Positions 1 to 7,435 of a DNA stretch of 9,583 bases are shown in pieces; positions within the stretch are counted from its first letter, which is position 1, and every line of letters starts with the position of its first letter. This stretch comes from an uncultured Gammaproteobacteria bacterium (GTDB lineage: Bacteria > Pseudomonadota > Gammaproteobacteria > Pseudomonadales > DT-91): NCBI GenBank assembly GCA_929200485.1, contig CAKMZU010000077.1, forward strand, positions 1-9,583, read 5' to 3'. The position numbers and the translations under genes are program-made. The notes beneath the pieces were generated by a model. The model ran no database searches. It was not told the origin of the DNA and was given only the letters and a program-made list of their open reading frames with translations.

Positions 1-303
1 ATAGGAAATAGATTATTTCAAGGTCTGATTAATATTTAAACAAACCCTAAGATGGGGTTGTTATTTATGATTCCCGGGATTGATAAAACTGTGAGAGTCA
101 ATGGCTATATGAAAGAGATATCACCTGAGGCAATCGAAAAAATTGTCAGCCAACCAGAGGTTTTTAACCCAGATAAAAAAGTCAATTTTGCTTTTGGTTT
201 GCTTGTAACAATCAATGAGTCATATTTACATTGCCCAAGATCGTTGAAGTTTGCAGATATTTGGAATGAAGAATCTATTTTAAAAAATAAAGCCTTACTC
301 TAA
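1..303 (+). pseudogene. PPOX-type FMN-binding (pyridoxamine 5'-phosphate oxidase-like) protein, C-terminal part, with in-frame stop
   Basis: The frame is open from the first base of the window apart from TAA at 37-39, and ends with TAA at 301-303. Before the stop it reads IGNRLFQGLINI, and after it TNPKMGLLFMIPG, then a TVRVNGY segment and a YLHCPRSLKFADIW segment. These match, from memory, the split-barrel FMN-binding PPOX family of the MSMEG_1061 type: a GNR(L/R) strand, a GLLFLIPG strand, an LRVNG strand, and a terminal HC(x)KAL...LWDP motif. Family members probably bind FMN and reduce or oxidise small molecules; the substrate here cannot be told. The stop falls between NI and TNP, where relatives have a hydrophobic residue, so TTA (Leu) to TAA is likely. 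ATG at 52 lies inside the conserved strand and has no Shine-Dalgarno sequence, so I reject it as a natural start. The N-terminal half is outside the window. The C-terminus may also be short for the family. Confidence 0.72.
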
Positions 304-635
304 AAAAGGCATGTTGATAATAGAAGTGGCATTTATGGTTTTTATTTGTTTAAAGGCATTTTGTTTATTTTTCATGCCATTATTTTAAAAAAATCTTTGT
401 GACTTCAAACGATATAGGTTAGCGGTAGCTAATTATTTAATCTGGTACTCCAATTCACAGCGATTGTCTGATTTAGAAGCCACAGGCAAATCGGTGACTG
501 CCCTCCGCGATGGCATTTAAAATGGCCATGTCTGCATTCGATTTGCTTGCTATAGAATAATTATTATCTTCGCAAATCTACCTTAACATGAACATTTTAT
601 CTTGCCACTGAAACAAATAAGCGCTGTGCATATGG
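304..635. other. Intergenic stretch without a confident gene; possible decayed coding remnant
   Basis: This stretch separates the plus-strand PPOX fragment from the 3' end of the minus-strand gene at 636-1892, so the two genes converge here. The first 80 bases are A/T-rich with several GGCAT/ATGCC words but no clear terminator hairpin with a T-run. On the plus strand, 389-520 is open for 43 codons ending in TAA. It reads like real protein (FKRYRLAVANYL, then QRLSDLEATGKSVTALRDG) and is richer in G+C than its flanks, but it has no ATG, GTG or TTG start or ribosome binding site. I do not recognise it. It may be the tail of a broken gene. An imperfect inverted repeat (ATGGCATTT...AAATGGCCAT) lies at 510-529. 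I see nothing else supportable. Confidence 0.4.
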
Positions 636-1892
636 CTATTGGTCATTAACGTGGTGTTTTTCAGTATAAGGGTCCCATGGTGTACCCTTATCTTTATATT
701 CGTCAACTATTACGCCTTCCTCATCTTTATTAACTATTCCGCCTTCCCTATGTTCATTTTGTAAATTTGCATAACGAATAGCTTGTTCCATTGCATTTTG
801 CAATCTCTTTTCTTCCATTTCTTTTCGCTTTTCCTCCTTTTCTTTTTGATACTTACGTTCCTCTTCTGCGTCGCCTATATTATAAAAAGACAACCCCAAG
901 AGTAGTGTATTACTGGGGAGGTAGTTTTCTTTATTTGACAATAAATACCCAATATTTAACCAGTTCAACAAACAATAACTTTGTTTTTTTCTTTCAAGCC
1001 AAGTATGGAAGTCATCGCTTATATTATCACCCAGATTTTTATCATCCTGATTAAGGACTTCGATTTCTATATTGCGCCAGAAGTCTTCTGCAAATGTTAA
1101 ATTGCTATTTTTACTATCTTCAAAGATATCTATTTGTAAACTTAAATGAGTTAGGTCATCCGAATTTGTAACACCACCCTCTGCGAGATCTTTCTTTGGT
1201 AAGGCATTATTTTTGGATAACCGTGCATCTTCATTTTGATAGATCCTTAGTTTTGGTGATAGTTTCAAACCAGCTTTATAGTGGATGTTTTTTTCTGTTT
1301 CTTCTGCGCTTTCACCTATATCTGTTATAGGTAAATCAATATTTTTTTTGTTTGAAAAAGAAAATCTGAGAATATTTAAAAAATCACTTACTGAAATAAC
1401 CATTCTATGAGGATTTGTTTTTTGATAGTTGCGAGTAAAAGATGAAGGGTTATCGATTCTATCGGGCAGTGCTTTATTATTTGGAGACTTTTCTTCGGGT
1501 AGTGGGTTTCTTTTAGTTTCGTATTCCCTAGATTTTTTTGCATAATGAAGAATTGCTTCCATCGCTTTTTCGTCGTCAGGTAAACTTTTAGCAATTTCTT
1601 CTCGTAATTGTTCTGGCTCTTTATGTTCAAGACCTGTAAATGATGAAGTTATATATTCTGGAGGTGTTTCATGTTGATTGTTTGATTTTGTTCTCTCATG
1701 GATTTTTTTTAACTCCTCGTTGTATTGTTCTGTTTTCATTTTGTCGTATTGAGAATATTTTTGATTTTCAGTGGTCTCGACTTTTTCTTTGAATTTTTTT
1801 TCGGCTGTGTCTTTTTTTATTGATGGTGCTGCTATAACAAATAAAGAGTACAAAAAAATAGAAAAAGTGAATGAGATGTTTAGTATATTCAT
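636..1892 (-). CDS. Putative secreted, lysine/glutamate-rich protein of unknown function
   Basis: A 418-residue protein that I do not recognise. Residues 1-22 form a hydrophobic segment ending in VIAAP that looks like a Sec signal peptide with cleavage near residue 22, so export is likely. The rest is very hydrophilic, rich in Lys, Glu, Asn and Asp. Residues 28-70 are charged and probably helical. The middle (about 160-340) alternates short hydrophobic strands with polar loops, including SYCLLNWLNIGYLL near 305-318 with the single Cys. Residues 341-380 are almost all Glu, Lys and Arg and probably form a long helix or coiled coil. The last 40 residues are acidic, with a small duplicated motif. 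There is no strong Shine-Dalgarno sequence before the ATG, but the signal peptide supports this start. A candidate promoter lies 60-90 bases upstream. The region is clearly AT-richer than the Bat operon, consistent with accessory DNA. The frame is long and uninterrupted, so the gene is likely real. Confidence 0.7.
   Translation of the reverse strand: MNILNISFTFSIFLYSLFVIAAPSIKKDTAEKKFKEKVETTENQKYSQYDKMKTEQYNEELKKIHERTKSNNQHETPPEYITSSFTGLEHKEPEQLREEIAKSLPDDEKAMEAILHYAKKSREYETKRNPLPEEKSPNNKALPDRIDNPSSFTRNYQKTNPHRMVISVSDFLNILRFSFSNKKNIDLPITDIGESAEETEKNIHYKAGLKLSPKLRIYQNEDARLSKNNALPKKDLAEGGVTNSDDLTHLSLQIDIFEDSKNSNLTFAEDFWRNIEIEVLNQDDKNLGDNISDDFHTWLERKKQSYCLLNWLNIGYLLSNKENYLPSNTLLLGLSFYNIGDAEEERKYQKEKEEKRKEMEEKRLQNAMEQAIRYANLQNEHREGGIVNKDEEGVIVDEYKDKGTPWDPYTEKHHVNDQ
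703..751 (-). repeat. Imperfect in-frame duplication, 27-base period
   Basis: Two copies of a 22-base unit begin at 703 and 730, 27 bases (nine codons) apart, and match at 18 of 22 positions by eye. In the minus-strand protein they encode the neighbouring segments EGGIVNKD and EGVIVDEY near residues 383-399. The spacing keeps the frame. It looks like a small local duplication that has since diverged. Confidence 0.5.
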
Positions 1893-1951
1893 GTTGCTTG
1901 AGTTTTAGGTGTATTTTGTTAATGACTTAGCCTTTAAGTTGTAATTATCCT

Positions 1952-1980
1952 TTAATAAAAGATAACGTTTGGTCTGACAA
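1952..1980 (-). promoter_or_regulatory. Candidate sigma-70 promoter for the gene at 636-1892
   Basis: Read on the minus strand, 1980-1975 is TTGTCA (five of six matches to TTGACA). After exactly 17 bases, 1957-1952 is TATTAA (four of six matches to TATAAT). It sits about 60 bases upstream of the ATG at 1892, in an AT-rich intergenic gap of 199 bases with no other gene. In such AT-rich DNA a chance match is quite possible. Confidence 0.35.
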
Positions 1981-2091
1981 AAAAAATCTTACATAGTTTA
2001 AAACTTTAGCAAAATATTTAACCTGAACTGGACATAAGAAAATTACATCCCTTATTCGATATCTAAACACGCTATTTATCTTGAAGTTACC

Positions 2092-2736
2092 TTAGTTTTT
2101 ATTGGGCGGATTAAAGGAATAAACTGGAGGGGGATATTCAGGAATTTGATGATAATCTTTTTTCGATTTTGACCTGAACCAACCGATAACACTATAAATA
2201 GCTAGTGGAAAAAGCCTTTTCTTTTTACTTTGGGAGGTTTGGGTAGGAATTTCTCTCTTAGGATAAAATTTACTCCAAGAGTGAAATCTATTCTGTGCAG
2301 AAGAATCGGCTATTGAAAAAAAATCAGGTAATTTTATAGGGTGCTCATCAGGCGATGCTGAGTTAAATGCTGATACTAATGATGTAATATCAGCTTTAAA
2401 TTCATTGGAAAAGTTAATATTCGCCTGTTCAGAGAATCTTTTCGATATCTCACTCAGATAGTTATTGAGATGCGCTATTGCCTCTGATGATTTAGCTTCT
2501 GTATTGCAATAATCTGCGTTAGTTGACGTTGAAGACCAAGTTTGCGCGCTGATCAATAAGTTTTCATATTCATGCGGGTTCGCATTTAAAAGTCGTTCCT
2601 TAATTTCTCCTGCAAATGGAATGGATGAAGCAATTGCCTCAATGACTTTGTTTCTTATCTCTATTTGAGTTTGAGTATATGATGCAAACGAAAGTTGGTG
2701 TGCTACAAATAGCAGGCTAAAAAGCAGTATTTTCAT
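2092..2736 (-). CDS. Putative secreted protein of unknown function, downstream of batD
   Basis: I chose the ATG at 2736, giving 214 residues. It begins MKILLFSLLFVAHQLSFA, a typical signal peptide with a likely cleavage after SFA, and AAAGAG lies 7 bases upstream. The frame stays open to an ATG at 2820, but that start would bury the signal peptide behind 28 polar residues. The mature protein is mostly helical and polar up to about residue 155, with one Cys (DYCNTE). It then has a basic cluster (KKKR), a short hydrophobic helix (LFPLAIYSVIGWF), a second basic cluster, and a Pro/Tyr-rich tail (PEYPPPVYSFNPPNK). This basic-hydrophobic-basic element could be membrane-associating. The family is unknown to me. 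The gap to batD is 126 bases and I see no clear terminator in it, so co-transcription with the Bat operon is possible but unproven. It is AT-richer than the operon. Confidence 0.68.
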   Translation of the reverse strand: MKILLFSLLFVAHQLSFASYTQTQIEIRNKVIEAIASSIPFAGEIKERLLNANPHEYENLLISAQTWSSTSTNADYCNTEAKSSEAIAHLNNYLSEISKRFSEQANINFSNEFKADITSLVSAFNSASPDEHPIKLPDFFSIADSSAQNRFHSWSKFYPKREIPTQTSQSKKKRLFPLAIYSVIGWFRSKSKKDYHQIPEYPPPVYSFNPPNKN

Positions 2737-2862
2737 GTCGATGCTCTTTATTGTTTCTAAAAAGCAGACATTAATTAATGAACTTAGTTCCTCTGTAATT
2801 TCGCAAGATACCCACATCAATTTACATCTACGAGTAATGCATCAATTAGTGCTGTTGCCTCG

Positions 2863-4611
2863 CTATTTTGTTGGGTATAAATCGCTCAGCACATTTTTAT
2901 GATGAGAAGGTTTTAGTGCGAAAACATGGTTTATTTCTTCGCTATCCAATGTAATAGGCTGGTTTTTATAGGCGGCTTTATCGATGGATTTTAAAATGCT
3001 TTGTGCTTTTTCATCAGGATAAAGCCTCTGAATATCTGATAACGACACGATATCACGCCTTCTTTTGCATGATTTTACAGCATCTATTAACGCAATTTTA
3101 ACGGCTGCGGCATCTTTTGATTGGCAAGCAGATGATAGTTTATCAGACCAACCCACATTAGGGAGCTCACTATTCGACGTGTCTTTGATGGGGAGACTGC
3201 GTTTAGTGTGCTTGAATAAAACAAAGCATAAACCTGCGAGTAATAGGTTGATGAATAGAGATGTATAAAAGAGCGGTTGAAAAATAGAAGCGCCGACTTC
3301 TTCAGGGCCAGTTGGGGTTTGTATGGAGCTTTTTGTTTCTGTCGGTAATGGTTCAGATGTTATTAGGTTTTGATCAGATTGGTTTATCTCTGCATTGGGC
3401 TTAATGGTTATTTTTTTTGCTGGAAGCGACGCTTTTTTAAAGGATTTTGTTGCGATATCCCACCAGGTTACTTCAATCTTCGGGAATTCAATGGTGCCCG
3501 CTTTATTAGGTACAAGGGCAAATTTTTCTTTGCGTATACCAATAATGCCATTCTCATTTTGGTGATTATCAAGATCGGGTTTTTCAAGATACAGCTTATA
3601 ATCGGGTGATTCTTTGATCTTAAGACTGGGAAGCTGTTCAGCAGATAACCCTAGTGCCGATAAGGTGATTTCACCGGTAAGTGACTCGCCCACTTTTGCA
3701 TTGGATAAATCCGACAGCCATTTGTCTTTAATGATCAGTGATTGGGCCGGTAGCCAGTCCCCTTGGACATTGGGTGGGATTGGCAATACGTTAAGGCTGA
3801 GTGCATTTGATCGAATGTTGATCCGTTTGCCTGAATTAAAAAATGACCCGAAGCCCATGGAACGTCCATCAGGGATTAAGCCTGATGCACGAACAGGAGG
3901 GATAGATAATTCACCACTGGATTTTGCAAATAGCGCATAACTAATCTCATAGGTAGTGTAAGGTACACCCCCTAAATTTCGTTGATAATTGGTTTTATTG
4001 AGTTCTTTAATGCTCAGGTTGTCGACTTCAATGGGAGATAGCTGAACATTAGTTAATTGAATGGCGCTATTAATTTTAAGGGTTAATAGCACTTGTTCAT
4101 CAACATAGGCTTGATTTTTGTCCAAGCTAAGTTCAATAAAAACATCCTGTAGGTTACCTGCATCTGGGTCATTATTGGGCTCTGAAACTTTGATTTGTAG
4201 TGGTTTTGAAGTACCGGTTGAAATGGTTAGTGCTGGAATCGTCCAAAGGCCTACTGAATCAGGTGACAATAATAGGGTTGTTTTATAATTGCTACTGCAC
4301 TTGAAGTTAACGCACGAAGTTTCTGATGAACGCCCTAGGTTTTCTACCGAAAAGTGTTGTTTTATATAATCCATAAAGGATTTTGGAATATCTTCGTCTT
4401 TATCTAAATTAACAATTAGCTCAACAGATTCGTTAATGGCGATATGCTGCCTTGAGGGGGTGACGGTTGGGGCGGATAAGCTGATTTCACTGAGTACTGT
4501 ACAAAACAATAAAGCCCAAATGCTGACCTTGAATGATTTAAAGCCTGTGAATAACTTAATAAGTGACAGCGTCTGAATAAAAGCGAGCGTCTGAGAATGT
4601 TGGTTTACCAT
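2863..4611 (-). CDS. batD: BatD family protein
   Basis: A 582-residue protein with BatD architecture. A long N-terminal region has a hydrophobic core at about 29-47 ending SLSAP (signal peptide or anchor). It is followed by beta-rich domains to about 410, a transmembrane helix at about 447-466 (FINLLLAGLCFVLF) followed by KHTKR, and a cytoplasmic tail to 582. Family hallmarks include the segment near 165-180 (YVDEQVLLTLKI) and the YALFAKSSGELSIPPV stretch at about 225-240. Cys100 and Cys105 lie close together in the predicted periplasmic part and could form a disulfide. BatD partners the vWA proteins of the same operon; its exact role is unknown. The ATG is preceded by AGGAGAG, 9 bases upstream. 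It lies inside the last codons of the extended batB frame (7-base overlap), so translation was presumably coupled to full-length BatB. The stop is TAG. Confidence 0.9.
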   Translation of the reverse strand: MVNQHSQTLAFIQTLSLIKLFTGFKSFKVSIWALLFCTVLSEISLSAPTVTPSRQHIAINESVELIVNLDKDEDIPKSFMDYIKQHFSVENLGRSSETSCVNFKCSSNYKTTLLLSPDSVGLWTIPALTISTGTSKPLQIKVSEPNNDPDAGNLQDVFIELSLDKNQAYVDEQVLLTLKINSAIQLTNVQLSPIEVDNLSIKELNKTNYQRNLGGVPYTTYEISYALFAKSSGELSIPPVRASGLIPDGRSMGFGSFFNSGKRINIRSNALSLNVLPIPPNVQGDWLPAQSLIIKDKWLSDLSNAKVGESLTGEITLSALGLSAEQLPSLKIKESPDYKLYLEKPDLDNHQNENGIIGIRKEKFALVPNKAGTIEFPKIEVTWWDIATKSFKKASLPAKKITIKPNAEINQSDQNLITSEPLPTETKSSIQTPTGPEEVGASIFQPLFYTSLFINLLLAGLCFVLFKHTKRSLPIKDTSNSELPNVGWSDKLSSACQSKDAAAVKIALIDAVKSCKRRRDIVSLSDIQRLYPDEKAQSILKSIDKAAYKNQPITLDSEEINHVFALKPSHHKNVLSDLYPTK

Positions 4612-4620
4612 ATTTGGTCG

Positions 4621-4627
4621 CTCTCCT
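4621..4627 (-). promoter_or_regulatory. Ribosome binding site for batD, embedded in the batB 3' region
   Basis: AGGAGAG on the minus strand, 9 bases before the batD ATG at 4611. It supports this start and lies inside the reading frame that follows the batB in-frame stop. If ribosomes leave at 5079, this site must recruit ribosomes on its own. Confidence 0.6.
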
Positions 4628-4913
4628 GATTGATGTGTTTATCCTGACGATGGTTTTGTTGAAGTTGGTACTGAAATTTGTTTTTTAATAAGTTGCTGGA
4701 ATCATCCGGTAGCTGATTTAGAAAGTGCTGAATTGCTCGCTCTTGTTCGAGTTGTTCTTTCGTTTTGGGTGGCTGTGATGCTTCAGGGGAGGTTGGTTTA
4801 CCCTCTGTTTCATCCTGTTTTTCAGTAGATTGCTCAGCCTTTTGTTGCTCAGTTTTCTGATCTTCCTCATCTTGTTTTGGTTGCTGACTTTCCTGCGGTT
4901 GTGATTGACTATC

Positions 4914-4958
<45 letters not shown>

Positions 4959-5078
4959 ATTTTCGCCTGATTGGTCTTTATTCTGCTGCTGATTTTGTTC
5001 AGATTTTTGTTGTTGTTCCTGATTTTTTTGGTTCTGGTTTTGCTGTTGATCCTGATTTATCTGATTCTGATCTTTCTG

Positions 5079-6473
5079 TTAGTCTTGGTTTTGGTCTGAG
5101 TTTTTTTGGTCCTGTTCTTTTTGTTGTTTTTTTAGCGCTTCAGCAATCGCTCGATTGGCTTTTGCATCATTATTTTCTTTGTCTTTCTTGAGCGCATCAT
5201 CGTAAGCGTCAATGGCTTCATTATATTTCTTGGCTTGTGTATAGGCATTGCCAAGGTTGTAATAATCCTCAGCACTCTTTTCTTCAAGCGCATTATAAGT
5301 CTCAATCGCTTTCTCATAGTCTTTTGCTTTATATTCGGCCGCCGCTTTCCACCGGTCATTTTTAAAAGATTCAGCTGCTGCTTTTACATTGCCTTCATTA
5401 AATAACGTCTGAGCCTGTTGATCTTTCGTTTGCCAAAGCGATGGCCAATCAAGTGCATCGCTTTCTTGTATATAAAGAAACGGGATTATCATGAATAACC
5501 ACCCCCTCCGAAATAATAATAAAGCTAAGGGCAGGGCAAGCCATAACAACCAAACCCCTTGATCTATCCAAAGGCTTGATTGCCGTGATTGAGTGTTGTC
5601 TGTTTGATTGATCGTCTGATTATTCCTGGTCAATCCAAGTCGCTCAAGATCTGTATCGTTAAAGGTGCTTTCCGAAAACGCAAATCCAAAAGTTCTGGAT
5701 TCTTTGGCCATTTCCTTCACATTGACTTTGGCTAAAATTATCGCACCGGATTTGGGGTCTTTTAAAAAACCATCGTATGGGATTGGGGCACCTGTTGCCG
5801 TTCCTATACTGATAATGCTCAGGTCGATGCTGTCCGGCAGTAGTCTATTGATTATCGAAAACTGCTCAGGCTTTATTTCGTCTGTTAACAGTAGGATTCG
5901 TCCTTTCGTTGTTCCCGTCTGGTTAAAAAGTGATAACGCTTGCTCAATGCCGTCAACCACATTATTACCAAAGCTAGGCATTATTTTAGGGTCAATGGCC
6001 GGAAGTAAAGCGAGGATGGTTTTTCTATCATCCGTTAATGGGGTGACAGTATGCGCTGAGCCTGAGAAAACGACTAAAGCGGTTAGGCCATCAGTGCGTC
6101 TTTTAAGCAAGTCTTCAATTTTACGTTTGGCAACCACCGATCTTGTGGGCTTTTTATCTTCTGCTAGCATGGATAGAGTGTTGTCGAGTACGATAACCAG
6201 TGCATCCTGATTTTTTACTACAGGTTGTTTCTGCTTATCCCAAGCAGGGCCTGCGAAGGCAATAATCAATAAGGTTAATAAACATGCAGCTAAAATCGGC
6301 AGCCAAGTTCTTGATTGGTTTTGTTTGTCGGGTAATAAGTGAGCAAGAAGTTGTGCATCTATTGTCTGCTTCCATTGACTTGCTGAGCTTTGTTGTGTTT
6401 TGTAAAACCAGAAAACTAAACCCACCAATGGCAGTAGCCAGAATATTTCAGGGCGCAAAAAATGAAATGCCAT
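5079..6473 (-). CDS. vWA domain and TPR membrane protein (BatB/BatC-like), ended by a premature TAA
   Basis: The open frame gives 464 residues. Membrane segments lie at about 10-24 and 57-76, followed by a vWA domain at about 88-270 and two further hydrophobic segments at about 304-321 and 325-336. TPR-like helices follow at about 350-450 (YKAKDYEKAIETYN, YYNLGNAYTQAKKYNEAIDAY). The vWA metal site reads D97-N-T99-L-S101 instead of the usual DxSxS, with a Thr in the first Ser position; the second acidic loop is LLLTDE (D198). Charges (RR at 322-323 between the last two helices) suggest the vWA and TPR parts face the periplasm. In this family it acts with MoxR, DUF58, BatA and BatD. The start is clear: AAGGAGG lies 7 bases upstream, and the ATG overlaps the batA stop as TAATG. 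The frame ends at TAA 5079-5081, but homology continues beyond it, so this product lacks its Gln-rich linker and C-terminal tail. Confidence 0.9.
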   Translation of the reverse strand: MAFHFLRPEIFWLLPLVGLVFWFYKTQQSSASQWKQTIDAQLLAHLLPDKQNQSRTWLPILAACLLTLLIIAFAGPAWDKQKQPVVKNQDALVIVLDNTLSMLAEDKKPTRSVVAKRKIEDLLKRRTDGLTALVVFSGSAHTVTPLTDDRKTILALLPAIDPKIMPSFGNNVVDGIEQALSLFNQTGTTKGRILLLTDEIKPEQFSIINRLLPDSIDLSIISIGTATGAPIPYDGFLKDPKSGAIILAKVNVKEMAKESRTFGFAFSESTFNDTDLERLGLTRNNQTINQTDNTQSRQSSLWIDQGVWLLWLALPLALLLFRRGWLFMIIPFLYIQESDALDWPSLWQTKDQQAQTLFNEGNVKAAAESFKNDRWKAAAEYKAKDYEKAIETYNALEEKSAEDYYNLGNAYTQAKKYNEAIDAYDDALKKDKENNDAKANRAIAEALKKQQKEQDQKNSDQNQD

Positions 6474-7435
6474 TAGCTCGCCTCCTTAGGGTTTGATCTG
6501 TATGCGACCTGTTGCAATAAGACACTCAGCAGTAAAAAAGCGATAGCCACACTTAAAGGCCAATAAAAGATGGATTTTTGTGGCCTGAATATTTCCGCTT
6601 CCTGCTCAATAGGCTCCATCTTATTAATGATTTCGTAAATCTCAAATAACTCTTGGCTATTCCTCGCTCTAAAAAATGCCGCATTCGTTGTTTTAGCGAT
6701 ATCTGCCAGCGTTTTTTCATCAAGTGGGTAACGAGATCTTGGGTGACCAAGGGCGATGGTATAGATTTTAATGTGCGTTTTTTGTGCGAAGCTTGTGGCT
6801 TCATCAGGTGTGACAGCTCCAGTATTATTTACGCCATCGCTGAGTAAAATCATCACTCGGTGGTTTTCTGGTTGATCTTTGAGTTTTTGAATTCCAAGAC
6901 CTATGGCGTCACCAATGGCGGTTCCGTCACCAGCAAAGCCGATCTGCGCTTCATTTAAAAAGGTTTTGACGGTTTTGATATCGTAGGTTAATGGTGCCTG
7001 GATGTGGGCTGACCCCCCATAAAGAATCAACCCAATACGATCACCCTGACGTTTGGATAAAAACTCATCGACTACATGTTTGGTCGCAATTAAGCGGTCT
7101 ACCCGCCGCCCATCAATCACCATATCACGCTCTTGCATACTGCCAGAAATGTCTACGGCTAACATTAAATCCCGACCTGTGGCAGGTAAAGCGACGGGAT
7201 CACCATAATGCACAGGGTTTGCCAGGGCCGTTATAAAACTAAGCCAAAAGCCTGTAAGAAAAACCCCCTTTAATCGATTCGATGAAGGCTGACCTTCTAA
7301 ATCATTGAACGCATGCTCAGCGAGTTGGGGCATATACAGCGGAGTGATTTGTTGTTTAGCCGGTTGCAGAAATCGATAAACCACAAAGGGTAAAGGCAAC
7401 AATAAAAAGACATAGGGCCAGATAAAAGTCGTCAT
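6473..7435 (-). CDS. vWA domain membrane protein (BatA-like)
   Basis: A 320-residue protein with two N-terminal membrane segments (about 4-20 and 56-73), a vWA domain at about 88-270, and a C-terminal membrane helix at about 288-310. The metal-ion-dependent adhesion site looks complete: D95-I-S97-G-S99, T172 in the GDGTAIGDA loop, and D200 in LLSDG. A basic loop after the first helix and a basic end after the last suggest that the vWA domain faces the periplasm. Its length and layout are normal for BatA-type proteins, which are thought to bind partners through the metal site and to work with MoxR and the other vWA protein. The ATG overlaps the upstream DUF4381 stop by four bases (ATGA), and its TAA overlaps the next start by one base (TAATG), so the three genes are probably translationally coupled. 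Confidence 0.92.
   Translation of the reverse strand: MTTFIWPYVFLLLPLPFVVYRFLQPAKQQITPLYMPQLAEHAFNDLEGQPSSNRLKGVFLTGFWLSFITALANPVHYGDPVALPATGRDLMLAVDISGSMQERDMVIDGRRVDRLIATKHVVDEFLSKRQGDRIGLILYGGSAHIQAPLTYDIKTVKTFLNEAQIGFAGDGTAIGDAIGLGIQKLKDQPENHRVMILLSDGVNNTGAVTPDEATSFAQKTHIKIYTIALGHPRSRYPLDEKTLADIAKTTNAAFFRARNSQELFEIYEIINKMEPIEQEAEIFRPQKSIFYWPLSVAIAFLLLSVLLQQVAYRSNPKEAS
6481..6487 (-). promoter_or_regulatory. Consensus Shine-Dalgarno for the vWA-TPR gene
   Basis: AAGGAGG on the minus strand, 7 bases before the ATG at 6473 and inside the 3' end of batA. It is the strongest ribosome binding site I see in the operon and fixes the start of the vWA-TPR gene. Confidence 0.75.

Noticed and set aside
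791..1054. Plus-strand open frame of 87 codons within the 636-1892 gene
   Set aside because: It is antisense to a longer gene with a signal peptide, and its Phe/Tyr-rich product reflects the opposite strand's Lys/Glu codons.
2771..2790. Palindromes TTAATTAA and GAACTTAGTTC upstream of the 2092 gene as an operator
   Set aside because: They are short and AT-rich, with no adjacent convincing promoter. Chance occurrence is likely.
2734..2820. Longer N-terminus starting at ATG 2820 for the 2092 gene
   Set aside because: It would put 28 polar residues before an evident signal peptide, whereas ATG 2736 has AAAGAG at good spacing.
5079..5081. TAA reassigned to glutamine, as in some ciliates
   Set aside because: TAA ends several other genes here at tightly overlapping junctions (DUF58, batA, moxR), and the other interrupting TAA replaces a probable Leu. 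A bacterial operon with Shine-Dalgarno sites also argues against it.
5665..6210. Plus-strand open frame of 181 codons opposite the vWA domain
   Set aside because: The opposite strand encodes a well-conserved vWA domain with its motifs in order. The plus-strand product resembles nothing I know and has no supporting context.
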